A stretch of 64,000 nucleotides of DNA from Litoditis marina (lineage: Eukaryota; Nematoda; Chromadorea; Rhabditida; Rhabditidae), in the NCBI GenBank assembly GCA_964036275.1, contig OZ038435.1:12315634-12379633 (forward strand), in the 5' to 3' direction. The position numbers were made by a program, and so were the translations under genes. Of this stretch, positions 25,147 to 38,300 are shown in pieces (position 1 is the stretch's first letter; the number at the start of each line of letters is the position of its first letter). Under the pieces are notes generated by a model. That model had not been told where the DNA came from. It saw nothing but the letters and a program-made list of their open reading frames with translations, and did no database searches.

Positions 25147-27930
25147 TTAGCACCGCCACTCAATTATTTCGGGACTGTTTAAACTTATGCTAATAAGATG
25201 AACATTTTTGAGTTTCTACACATGAGAGGAGTTCAAAAATACCAAGTTTTAACACTAAATCCCACGTAGGGCGAAAATCGCAACTCCATTCACGTCAATT
25301 TGAGAGTGTTTTTGGTTAGCACCGCCACTCAATTATTTCGGGACTGTTTCAACTTATGCTAATAAGATGAACATTTTTGAGTTTCTACACATGAGTGGAG
25401 TTCAAAAATACCAAGTTTGAACACTAAATCCCACGTAGGGCGAAAATCGCAACTCCATTCACGTCAACTTGGGGGTGTTTTTGGTTAGCACCGCCACTCA
25501 ATTATTTCGGGACTGTTTCAACTTATGCTAATAAGATGAACAATTTTGAGTTTCTACACATGAGAGAAGTTCAAAAATACCGAGTTTGAACACTAAATCC
25601 CACGTAGGGCGAAAATCGCAACTCCATTCACGTCAACTTGGGGTGTTTTTGGTTAGCACCGCCACTCAATTATTTCGGGACTGTTTCAACTTATGCAAAT
25701 AAGATGAACATTTTTGAGTTTCTACACATGAGAGGAGTTCAAAAATACCAAGTTTGAACACTAAATCCCACGTAGGGCGAAAATCGCAACTCCATTCACG
25801 TCAACTTGGGGGTGTTTTTGGTTAGCACCGCCACTCAATTATTTCGGGACTGTTTCAACTTATGCTAATAAGATGAACATTTTTGAGTTTCTACACATGA
25901 GAGGAGTTCAAAAATACCAAGTTTGAACACTAAATCCCACGTAGGGCGAAAATCGCAACTCCATTCACGTCAATTTGAGAGTGTTTTTGGTTAGCACCGC
26001 CACTCAATTATTTCGGGACTGTTTCAACTTATGCAAATAAGATGAACATTTTTGAGTTTCTACACATGAGAGGAGTTCAAAAATACCGAGTTTGAACACT
26101 AAATCCCACGTAGGGCGAAAATCGCAACTCCATTCACGTCAACTTGGGGGTGTTTTTGGTTAGCACCGCCACTCAATTATTTCGGGACTGTTTCAACTTA
26201 TGCTAATAAGATGAACAATTTTGAGTTTCTACACATGAGAGAAGTTCAAAAATACCAAGTTCGAACACTAAATCCCACGTAGGGCGAAAATCGCAACTCC
26301 ATTCACGTCAACTTGGGGTGTTTTTGGTTAGCACCGCCACTCAATTATTTCGGGACTGTTTCAACTTATGCAAATAAGATGAACATTTTTGAGTTTCTAC
26401 ACATGAGAGGAGTTCAAAAATACCAAGTTTGAACACTAAATCCCACGTAGGGCGAAAATCGCAACTCCATTCACGTCAACTTGGGGGTGTTTTTGGTTAG
26501 AACCGCCACTCAATTATTTCGGGACCGTTGCAACTTATGCTAATAAGATGAACATTTTTGAGTTTCTACACATGAGAGGAGTTCAAAAATACCAAGTTTG
26601 AACACTAAATCCCACGTAGGGCGAAAATCGCAACTCCATTCACGTCAACTTGGGGGTGTTTTTGGTTAGCACCGCCACTCAATTATTTCGGGACTGTTTC
26701 AACGTATGCTAATAAGATGAACAATTTTGAGTTTCTACACATGAGAAAAGTTCAAAAATACCAAGTTTGAACACTAAATCCCACGTAGGGCGAAAATCGC
26801 AACTCCATTCACGTCAACTTGGGGTGTTTTTGGTTAGCACCGCCACTCAATTATTTCGGGACTGTTTCAACTTATGCAAATAAGATGAACATTTTTGAGT
26901 TTCTACACATGAGAGGAGTTCAAAAATACCAAGTTTGAACACTAAATCCCACGTAGGGCGAAAATCGCAACTCCATTCACGTCAATTTGAGAGTGTTTTT
27001 GGTTAGCACCGCCACTCAATTATTTCGGGACTGTTTCAACTTATGCAAATAAGATGAACATTTTTGAGTTTCTACACATGAGAGGAGTTCAAAAATACCA
27101 AGTTTGAACACTAAATCCCACGTAGGGCGAAAATCGCAACTCCATTCACGTCAATTTGAGAGTGTTTTTGGTTAGCACCGCCACTCAATTATTTCGGGAC
27201 TGTTTCAACTTATGCAAATAAGATGAAAATTTTTAAGTTTCTACACATGAGAGGAGTTCAAAAATACCAAGTTTGAACACTAAATCTCACGTAGGGCGAA
27301 AATCGCAACTCCATTCACGTCAATTTGAGAGTGTTTTTGGTTAGCACCGCCACTCAATTATTTCGGGACTGTTTCAACTTATGCAAATAAGATGAATATT
27401 TTTGAGTTTCTACACATGAGAGGAGTTCAAAAATACCAAGTTTTAACACTAAATCTCACGTAGGGCAAAAATCGCAACTCCATTCACGTCAACTTGGGGT
27501 GTTTTTGGTTAGCACCGCCACTCAATAATTTCGGGACTGTTTCAACTTATGCTAATAAGATGAACATTTTTGAGTTTCTACACATGAGAGGAGTTCAAAA
27601 ATACCAAGTTTGAACACTAAATCCCACGTAGGGCGAAAATCGCAACTCCATTCACGTCAATTTGAGAGTGTTTTTGGTTAGCACCGCCACTCAATTATTT
27701 CGGGACTGTTTCAACTTATGCTAATAAGATGAACATTTTTGAGTTTCTACACATGAGAGGAGTTCAAAAATACCAAGTTTTAACACTAAATCTCACGTAG
27801 GGCAAAAATCGCAACTCCATTCACGTCAACTTGGGGGTGTTTTTGGTTAGCACCGCCACTCAATTATTTCGGGACTGTTTCAACTTATGCTAATAAGATG
27901 AACATTTTTGAGTTTCTACACATGAGAGAA
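22030..27930 (+). repeat. 5,900-bp tandem duplication, first copy
   Basis: This 35-monomer segment covers the last copies of the 7-monomer HOR plus about 2.8 kb of irregular monomers, and recurs at +5,900 bp. Private markers keep that exact offset: TGATTTTC 23,189 and 29,089; TTTAAACTT 25,179 and 31,079; GTGGAG 25,395 and 31,295; TTAGAACC, with its AACC at 26,501 and 32,401; AACGTATGC 26,701 and 32,601; ATGAGAAAAG 26,741 and 32,641; CTCAATAATT 27,521 and 33,421. One difference seen is C at 26,526 against T at 32,426. Ends are approximate, placed where the B-type and GCTAAT-type monomers change over. Confidence 0.9.
25147..27930 (+). repeat. Irregular zone II monomers after the 7-monomer HOR
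   Basis: About 16 monomers of mixed type, many carrying private marks useful for dating copies: GTTTAAACTT (25,177), GTGGAG (25,395), CCGAG (25,580 and 26,088), TTCGAAC (near 26,260), TTAGAACC (26,497), GTTGCAAC (near 26,526), AACGTATGC (26,701), AATATT (27,394) and CTCAATAATT (27,521). The stretch belongs to the 5,900-bp duplicated segment. No gene or non-satellite insert is seen. Confidence 0.82.
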
Positions 27931-30900
27931 GTTCAAAAATACCAAGTTTGAACACTAAATCCCACGTAGGGCGAAAATCGCAACTCCATTCACGTCAACT
28001 TGGGGTGTTTTTGGTTAGCACCGCCACTCAATTATTTCGGGACTGTTTCAACTTATGCAAATAAGATGAACATTTTTGAGTTTCTACACATGAGAGGAGT
28101 TCAAAAATACCAAGTTTTAACACTAAATCTCACGTAGGGCGAAAATCGCAACTCCATTCACGTCAACTTGGGGTGTTTTTGGTTAGCACCGCCACTCAAT
28201 TATTTCGGGACTGTTTCAACTTATGCAAATAAGATGAACATTTTTGAGTTTCTACACATGAGAGGAGTTCAAAAATACCAAGTTTGAACACTAAATCCCA
28301 CGTAGGGCGAAAATCGCAACTCCATTCACGTCAACTTGGGGGTGTTTTTGGTTAGCACCGCCACTCAATTATTTCGGGACTGTTTCAACTTATGCTAATA
28401 AGATGAACAATTTTGAGTTTCTACACATGAGAGAAGTTCAAAAATACCAAGTTTGAACACTAAATCCCACGTAGGGCGAAAATCGCAACTCCATTCACGT
28501 CAACTTGGGGTGTTTTTGGTTAGCACCGCCACTCAATTATTTCGGGACTGTTTCAACTTATGCAAATAAGATGAACATTTTTGAGTTTCTACACATGAGA
28601 GGAGTTCAAAAATACCAAGTTTTAACACTAAATCTCACGTAGGGCAAAAATCGCAACTCCATTCACGTCAACTTGGGGGTGTTTTTGGTTAGCACCGCCA
28701 CTCAATTATTTCGGGACTGTTTCAACTTATGCAAATAAGATGAACATTTTTGAGTTTCTACACATGAGAGGAGTTCAAAAATACCAAGTTTTAACACTAA
28801 ATCTCACGTAGGGCAAAAATCGCAACTCCATTCACGTCAACTTGGGGTGTTTTTGGTTAGCACCGCCACTCAATTATTTCGGGACTGTTTCAACTTATGC
28901 AAATAAGATGAACATTTTTGAGTTTCTACACATGAGAGGAGTTCAAAAATACCAAGTTTTAACACTAAATCTCACGTAGGGCAAAAATCGCAACTCCATT
29001 CACGTCAACTTGGGGGTGTTTTTGGTTAGCACCGCCACTCAATTATTTCGGGACTGTTTCAACTTATGCTAATAAGATGAACAATTTTGATTTTCTACAC
29101 ATGAGAGAAGTTCAAAAATACCAAGTTTGAACACTAAATCCCACGTAGGGCGAAAATCGCAACTCCATTCACGTCAACTTGGGGTGTTTTTGGTTAGCAC
29201 CGCCACTCAATTATTTCGGGACTGTTTCAACTTATGCAAATAAGATGAACATTTTTGAGTTTCTACACATGAGAGGAGTTCAAAAATACCAAGTTTTAAC
29301 ACTAAATCTCACGTAGGGCGAAAATCGCAACTCCATTCACGTCAACTTGGGGTGTTTTTGGTTAGCACCGCCACTCAATTATTTCGGGACTGTTTCAACT
29401 TATGCAAATAAGATGAACATTTTTGAGTTTCTACACATGAGAGGAGTTCAAAAATACCAAGTTTGAACACTAAATCCCACGTAGGGCGAAAATCGCAACT
29501 CCATTCACGTCAACTTGGGGGTGTTTTTGGTTAGCACCGCCACTCAATTATTTCGGGACTGTTTCAACTTATGCTAATAAGATGAACAATTTTGAGTTTC
29601 TACACATGAGAGAAGTTCAAAAATACCAAGTTTGAACACTAAATCCCACGTAGGGCGAAAATCGCAACTCCATTCACGTCAACTTGGGGTGTTTTTGGTT
29701 AGCACCGCCACTCAATTATTTCGGGACTGTTTCAACTTATGCAAATAAGATGAACATTTTTGAGTTTCTACACATGAGAGGAGTTCAAAAATACCAAGTT
29801 TTAACACTAAATCTCACGTAGGGCAAAAATCGCAACTCCATTCACGTCAACTTGGGGGTGTTTTTGGTTAGCACCGCCACTCAATTATTTCGGGACTGTT
29901 TCAACTTATGCAAATAAGATGAACATTTTTGAGTTTCTACACATGAGAGGAGTTCAAAAATACCAAGTTTTAACACTAAATCTCACGTAGGGCAAAAATC
30001 GCAACTCCATTCACGTCAACTTGGGGTGTTTTTGGTTAGCACCGCCACTCAATTATTTCGGGACTGTTTCAACTTATGCAAATAAGATGAACATTTTTGA
30101 GTTTCTACACATGAGAGGAGTTCAAAAATACCAAGTTTTAACACTAAATCTCACGTAGGGCAAAAATCGCAACTCCATTCACGTCAACTTGGGGGTGTTT
30201 TTGGTTAGCACCGCCACTCAATTATTTCGGGACTGTTTCAACTTATGCTAATAAGATGAACAATTTTGAGTTTCTACACATGAGAGAAGTTCAAAAATAC
30301 CAAGTTTGAACACTAAATCCCACGTAGGGCGAAAATCGCAACTCCATTCACGTCAACTTGGGGTGTTTTTGGTTAGCACCGCCACTCAATTATTTCGGGA
30401 CTGTTTCAACTTATGCAAATAAGATGAACATTTTTGAGTTTCTACACATGAGAGGAGTTCAAAAATACCAAGTTTTAACACTAAATCTCACGTAGGGCGA
30501 AAATCGCAACTCCATTCACGTCAACTTGGGGTGTTTTTGGTTAGCACCGCCACTCAATTATTTCGGGACTGTTTCAACTTATGCAAATAAGATGAACATT
30601 TTTGAGTTTCTACACATGAGAGGAGTTCAAAAATACCAAGTTTGAACACTAAATCCCACGTAGGGCGAAAATCGCAACTCCATTCACGTCAACTTGGGGG
30701 TGTTTTTGGTTAGCACCGCCACTCAATTATTTCGGGACTGTTTCAACTTATGCTAATAAGATGAACAATTTTGAGTTTCTACACATGAGAGAAGTTCAAA
30801 AATACCAAGTTTGAACACTAAATCCCACGTAGGGCGAAAATCGCAACTCCATTCACGTCAACTTGGGGTGTTTTTGGTTAGCACCGCCACTCAATTATTT

Positions 30901-33900
30901 CGGGACTGTTTCAACTTATGCAAATAAGATGAACATTTTTGAGTTTCTACACATGAGAGGAGTTCAAAAATACCAAGTTTTAACACTAAATCTCACGTAG
31001 GGCAAAAATCGCAACTCCATTCACGTCAACTTGGGGGTGTTTTTGGTTAGCACCGCCACTCAATTATTTCGGGACTGTTTAAACTTATGCTAATAAGATG
31101 AACATTTTTGAGTTTCTACACATGAGAGGAGTTCAAAAATACCAAGTTTTAACACTAAATCCCACGTAGGGCGAAAATCGCAACTCCATTCACGTCAATT
31201 TGAGAGTGTTTTTGGTTAGCACCGCCACTCAATTATTTCGGGACTGTTTCAACTTATGCTAATAAGATGAACATTTTTGAGTTTCTACACATGAGTGGAG
31301 TTCAAAAATACCAAGTTTGAACACTAAATCCCACGTAGGGCGAAAATCGCAACTCCATTCACGTCAACTTGGGGGTGTTTTTGGTTAGCACCGCCACTCA
31401 ATTATTTCGGGACTGTTTCAACTTATGCTAATAAGATGAACAATTTTGAGTTTCTACACATGAGAGAAGTTCAAAAATACCGAGTTTGAACACTAAATCC
31501 CACGTAGGGCGAAAATCGCAACTCCATTCACGTCAACTTGGGGTGTTTTTGGTTAGCACCGCCACTCAATTATTTCGGGACTGTTTCAACTTATGCAAAT
31601 AAGATGAACATTTTTGAGTTTCTACACATGAGAGGAGTTCAAAAATACCAAGTTTGAACACTAAATCCCACGTAGGGCGAAAATCGCAACTCCATTCACG
31701 TCAACTTGGGGGTGTTTTTGGTTAGCACCGCCACTCAATTATTTCGGGACTGTTTCAACTTATGCTAATAAGATGAACATTTTTGAGTTTCTACACATGA
31801 GAGGAGTTCAAAAATACCAAGTTTGAACACTAAATCCCACGTAGGGCGAAAATCGCAACTCCATTCACGTCAATTTGAGAGTGTTTTTGGTTAGCACCGC
31901 CACTCAATTATTTCGGGACTGTTTCAACTTATGCAAATAAGATGAACATTTTTGAGTTTCTACACATGAGAGGAGTTCAAAAATACCGAGTTTGAACACT
32001 AAATCCCACGTAGGGCGAAAATCGCAACTCCATTCACGTCAACTTGGGGGTGTTTTTGGTTAGCACCGCCACTCAATTATTTCGGGACTGTTTCAACTTA
32101 TGCTAATAAGATGAACAATTTTGAGTTTCTACACATGAGAGAAGTTCAAAAATACCAAGTTCGAACACTAAATCCCACGTAGGGCGAAAATCGCAACTCC
32201 ATTCACGTCAACTTGGGGTGTTTTTGGTTAGCACCGCCACTCAATTATTTCGGGACTGTTTCAACTTATGCAAATAAGATGAACATTTTTGAGTTTCTAC
32301 ACATGAGAGGAGTTCAAAAATACCAAGTTTGAACACTAAATCCCACGTAGGGCGAAAATCGCAACTCCATTCACGTCAACTTGGGGGTGTTTTTGGTTAG
32401 AACCGCCACTCAATTATTTCGGGACTGTTGCAACTTATGCTAATAAGATGAACATTTTTGAGTTTCTACACATGAGAGGAGTTCAAAAATACCAAGTTTG
32501 AACACTAAATCCCACGTAGGGCGAAAATCGCAACTCCATTCACGTCAACTTGGGGGTGTTTTTGGTTAGCACCGCCACTCAATTATTTCGGGACTGTTTC
32601 AACGTATGCTAATAAGATGAACAATTTTGAGTTTCTACACATGAGAAAAGTTCAAAAATACCAAGTTTGAACACTAAATCCCACGTAGGGCGAAAATCGC
32701 AACTCCATTCACGTCAACTTGGGGTGTTTTTGGTTAGCACCGCCACTCAATTATTTCGGGACTGTTTCAACTTATGCAAATAAGATGAACATTTTTGAGT
32801 TTCTACACATGAGAGGAGTTCAAAAATACCAAGTTTGAACACTAAATCCCACGTAGGGCGAAAATCGCAACTCCATTCACGTCAATTTGAGAGTGTTTTT
32901 GGTTAGCACCGCCACTCAATTATTTCGGGACTGTTTCAACTTATGCAAATAAGATGAACATTTTTGAGTTTCTACACATGAGAGGAGTTCAAAAATACCA
33001 AGTTTGAACACTAAATCCCACGTAGGGCGAAAATCGCAACTCCATTCACGTCAATTTGAGAGTGTTTTTGGTTAGCACCGCCACTCAATTATTTCGGGAC
33101 TGTTTCAACTTATGCAAATAAGATGAAAATTTTTAAGTTTCTACACATGAGAGGAGTTCAAAAATACCAAGTTTGAACACTAAATCTCACGTAGGGCGAA
33201 AATCGCAACTCCATTCACGTCAATTTGAGAGTGTTTTTGGTTAGCACCGCCACTCAATTATTTCGGGACTGTTTCAACTTATGCAAATAAGATGAATATT
33301 TTTGAGTTTCTACACATGAGAGGAGTTCAAAAATACCAAGTTTTAACACTAAATCTCACGTAGGGCAAAAATCGCAACTCCATTCACGTCAACTTGGGGT
33401 GTTTTTGGTTAGCACCGCCACTCAATAATTTCGGGACTGTTTCAACTTATGCTAATAAGATGAACATTTTTGAGTTTCTACACATGAGAGGAGTTCAAAA
33501 ATACCGAGTTTGAACACTAAATCCCACGTAGGGCGAAAATCGCAACTCCATTCACGTCAACTTGGGGGTGTTTTTGGTTAGCACCGCCACTCAATTATTT
33601 CGGGACTGTTTCAACTTATGCTAATAAGATGAACAATTTTGAGTTTCTACACATGAGAGAAGTTCAAAAATACCAAGTTCGAACACTAAATCCCACGTAG
33701 GGCGAAAATCGCAACTCCATTCACGTCAACTTGGGGTGTTTTTGGTTAGCACCGCCACTCAATTATTTCGGGACTGTTTCAACTTATGCAAATAAGATGA
33801 ACATTTTTGAGTTTCTACACATGAGAGGAGTTCAAAAATACCAAGTTTGAACACTAAATCCCACGTAGGGCGAAAATCGCAACTCCATTCACGTCAACTT

Positions 33901-35348
33901 GGGGGTGTTTTTGGTTAGAACCGCCACTCAATTATTTCGGGACTGTTGCAACTTATGCTAATAAGATGAACATTTTTGAGTTTCTACACATGAGAGGAGT
34001 TCAAAAATACCAAGTTTGAACACTAAATCCCACGTAGGGCGAAAATCGCAACTCCATTCACGTCAACTTGGGGGTGTTTTTGGTTAGCACCGCCACTCAA
34101 TTATTTCGGGACTGTTTCAACGTATGCTAATAAGATGAACAATTTTGAGTTTCTACACATGAGAAAAGTTCAAAAATACCAAGTTTGAACACTAAATCCC
34201 ACGTAGGGCGAAAATCGCAACTCCATTCACGTCAACTTGGGGTGTTTTTGGTTAGCACCGCCACTCAATTATTTCGGGACTGTTTCAACTTATGCAAATA
34301 AGATGAACATTTTTGAGTTTCTACACATGAGAGGAGTTCAAAAATACCAAGTTTGAACACTAAATCCCACGTAGGGCGAAAATCGCAACTCCATTCACGT
34401 CAATTTGAGAGTGTTTTTGGTTAGCACCGCCACTCAATTATTTCGGGACTGTTTCAACTTATGCAAATAAGATGAACATTTTTGAGTTTCTACACATGAG
34501 AGGAGTTCAAAAATACCAAGTTTGAACACTAAATCCCACGTAGGGCGAAAATCGCAACTCCATTCACGTCAATTTGAGAGTGTTTTTGGTTAGCACCGCC
34601 ACTCAATTATTTCGGGACTGTTTCAACTTATGCAAATAAGATGAAAATTTTTAAGTTTCTACACATGAGAGGAGTTCAAAAATACCAAGTTTGAACACTA
34701 AATCTCACGTAGGGCGAAAATCGCAACTCCATTCACGTCAATTTGAGAGTGTTTTTGGTTAGCACCGCCACTCAATTATTTCGGGACTGTTTCAACTTAT
34801 GCAAATAAGATGAATATTTTTGAGTTTCTACACATGAGAGGAGTTCAAAAATACCAAGTTTTAACACTAAATCTCACGTAGGGCAAAAATCGCAACTCCA
34901 TTCACGTCAACTTGGGGTGTTTTTGGTTAGCACCGCCACTCAATAATTTCGGGACTGTTTCAACTTATGCTAATAAGATGAACATTTTTGAGTTTCTACA
35001 CATGAGAGGAGTTCAAAAATACCAAGTTTGAACACTAAATCCCACGTAGGGCGAAAATCGCAACTCCATTCACGTCAATTTGAGAGTGTTTTTGGTTAGC
35101 ACCGCCACTCAATTATTTCGGGACTGTTTCAACTTATGCTAATAAGATGAACATTTTTGAGTTTCTACACATGAGAGGAGTTCAAAAATACCAAGTTTTA
35201 ACACTAAATCTCACGTAGGGCAAAAATCGCAACTCCATTCACGTCAACTTGGGGGTGTTTTTGGTTAGCACCGCCACTCAATTATTTCGGGACTGTTTCA
35301 ACTTATGCTAATAAGATGAACATTTTTGAGTTTCTACACATGAGAGGA
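27931..35348 (+). repeat. 5,900-bp tandem duplication, second copy (with a 1,518-bp gain)
   Basis: Second copy of the segment starting near 22,030. Its first monomer (near 27,840-28,010) is a chimera: the left part has GCTAAT with AACATTTTTGAG and the right part has GAGAAG with the 168-bp G-run. This is what an in-register junction inside a monomer would leave. The copy is 1,518 bp longer than the first because a stretch inside it was itself duplicated. Past that insert, offset +7,418 bp (5,900 + 1,518) restores the match to the first copy up to about 35,348. Confidence 0.88.
31988..35023 (+). repeat. 1,518-bp (9-monomer) tandem duplication
   Basis: The segment starting at the CCGAG monomer (31,988) recurs from 33,506. 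Markers at exact +1,518 bp: TTAGAACC, with its AACC at 32,401 and 33,919; AACGTATGC 32,601 and 34,119; CTCAATAATT 33,421 and 34,939; TTCGAAC near 32,160 and 33,678. The join lies between 33,430 and 33,506, inside one monomer that goes from CTCAATAATT (left source) to CCGAG (right source). It lies within the second 5,900-bp copy and is absent from the first, so it is younger. Confidence 0.9.
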
Positions 35349-38300
35349 GTTCAAAAATACCAAGTTTGAACACTAAATCCCACGTAGGGCGAAAATCGCA
35401 ACTCCATTCACGTCAATTTGAGAGTGTTTTTGGTTAGCACCGCCACTCAATTATTTCGGGACTGTTTCAACTTATGCTAATAAGATGAACATTTTTGAGT
35501 TTCTACACATGAGAGGAGTTCAAAAATACCAAGTTTTAACACTAAATCTCACGTAGGGCAAAAATCGCAACTCCATTCACGTCAACTTGGGGGTGTTTTT
35601 GGTTAGCACCGCCACTCAATTATTTCGGGACTGTTTCAACTTATGCTAATAAGATGAACATTTTTGAGTTTCTACACATGAGAGGAGTTCAAAAATACCA
35701 AGTTTGAACACTAAATCCCACGTAGGGCGAAAATCGCAACTCCATTCACGTCAATTTGAGAGTGTTTTTGGTTAGCACCGCCACTCAATTATTTCGGGAC
35801 TGTTTCAACTTATGCAAATAAGATGAAAATTTTTAAGTTTCTACACATGAGAGGAGTTCAAAAATACCAAGTTTGAACACTAAATCTCACGTAGGGCGAA
35901 AATCGCAACTCCATTCACGTCAATTTGAGAGTGTTTTTGGTTAGCACCGCCACTCAATTATTTCGGGACTGTTTCAACTTATGCAAATAAGATGAATATT
36001 TTTGAGTTTCTACACATGAGAGGAGTTCAAAAATACCAAGTTTTAACACTAAATCTCACGTAGGGCAAAAATCGCAACTCCATTCACGTCAACTTGGGGT
36101 GTTTTTGGTTAGCACCGCCACTCAATAATTTCGGGACTGTTTCAACTTATGCTAATAAGATGAACATTTTTGAGTTTCTACACATGAGAGGAGTTCAAAA
36201 ATACCAAGTTTGAACACTAAATCCCACGTAGGGCGAAAATCGCAACTCCATTCACGTCAATTTGAGAGTGTTTTTGGTTAGCACCGCCACTCAATTATTT
36301 CGGGACTGTTTCAACTTATGCTAATAAGATGAACATTTTTGAGTTTCTACACATGAGAGGAGTTCAAAAATACCAAGTTTTAACACTAAATCTCACGTAG
36401 GGCAAAAATCGCAACTCCATTCACGTCAACTTGGGGGTGTTTTTGGTTAGCACCGCCACTCAATTATTTCGGGACTGTTTCAACTTATGCTAATAAGATG
36501 AACAATTTTGAGTTTCTACACATGAGAGAAGTTCAAAAATACCAAGTTTGAACACTAAATCCCACGTAGGGCGAAAATCGCAACTCCATTCACGTCAACT
36601 TGGGGTGTTTTTGGTTAGCACCGCCACTCAATTATTTCGGGACTGTTTCAACTTATGCAAATAAGATGAACATTTTTGAGTTTCTACACATGAGAGGAGT
36701 TCAAAAATACCAAGTTTGAACACTAAATCCCACGTAGGGCGAAAATCGCAACTCCATTCACGTCAACTTGGGGGTGTTTTTGGTTAGCACCGCCACTCAA
36801 TTATTTCGGGACTGTTTCAACTTATGCTAATAAGATGAACAATTTTGAGTTTCTACACATGAGAGAAGTTCAAAAATACCAAGTTTGAACACTAAATCCC
36901 ACGTAGGGCGAAAATCGCAACTCCATTCACGTCAACTTGGGGTGTTTTTGGTTAGCACCGCCACTCAATTATTTCGGGACTGTTTCAACTTATGCAAATA
37001 AGATGAACATTTTTGAGTTTCTACACATGAGAGGAGTTCAAAAATACCAAGTTTTAACACTAAATCTCACGTAGGGCAAAAATCGCAACTCCATTCACGT
37101 CAACTTGGGGGTGTTTTTGGTTAGCACCGCCACTCAATTATTTCGGGACTGTTTAAACTTATGCTAATAAGATGAACATTTTTGAGTTTCTACACATGAG
37201 AGGAGTTCAAAAATACCAAGTTTTAACACTAAATCCCACGTAGGGCGAAAATCGCAACTCCATTCACGTCAATTTGAGAGTGTTTTTGGTTAGCACCGCC
37301 ACTCAATTATTTCGGGACTGTTTCAACTTATGCAAATAAGATGAATATTTTTGAGTTTCTACACATGAGAGGAGTTCAAAAATACCAAGTTTTAACACTA
37401 AATCTCACGTAGGGCAAAAATCGCAACTCCATTCACGTCAACTTGGGGGTGTTTTTGGTTAGCACCGCCACTCAATTATTTCGGGACTGTTTCAACTTAT
37501 GCTAATAAGATGAACATTTTTGAGTTTCTACACATGAGAGGAGTTCAAAAATACCAAGTTTTAACACTAAATCCCACGTAGGGCGAAAATCGCAACTCCA
37601 TTCACGTCAACTTGGGGGTGTTTTTGGTTAGCACCGCCACTCAATTATTTCGGGACTGTTTCAACTTATGCTAATAAGATGAACATTTTTGAGTTTCTAC
37701 ACATGAGAGGAGTTCAAAAATACCAAGTTTGAACACTAAATCCCACGTAGGGCGAAAATCGCAACTCCATTCACGTCAACTTGGGGGTGTTTTTGGTTAG
37801 AACCGCCACTCAATTATTTCGGGACTGTTGCAACTTATGCTAATAAGATGAACATTTTTGAGTTTCTACACATGAGAGGAGTTCAAAAATACCAAGTTTG
37901 AACACTAAATCCCACGTAGGGCGAAAATCGCAACTCCATTCACGTCAACTTGGGGGTGTTTTTGGTTAGCACCGCCACTCAATTATTTCGGGACTGTTTC
38001 AACGTATGCTAATAAGATGAACAATTTTGAGTTTCTACACATGAGAGAAGTTCAAAAATACCAAGTTTGAACACTAAATCCCACGTAGGGCGAAAATCGC
38101 AACTCCATTCACGTCAACTTGGGGTGTTTTTGGTTAGCACCGCCACTCAATTATTTCGGGACTGTTTCAACTTATGCAAATAAGATGAACATTTTTGAGT
38201 TTCTACACATGAGAGGAGTTCAAAAATACCAAGTTTGAACACTAAATCCCACGTAGGGCGAAAATCGCAACTCCATTCACGTCAATTTGAGAGTGTTTTT

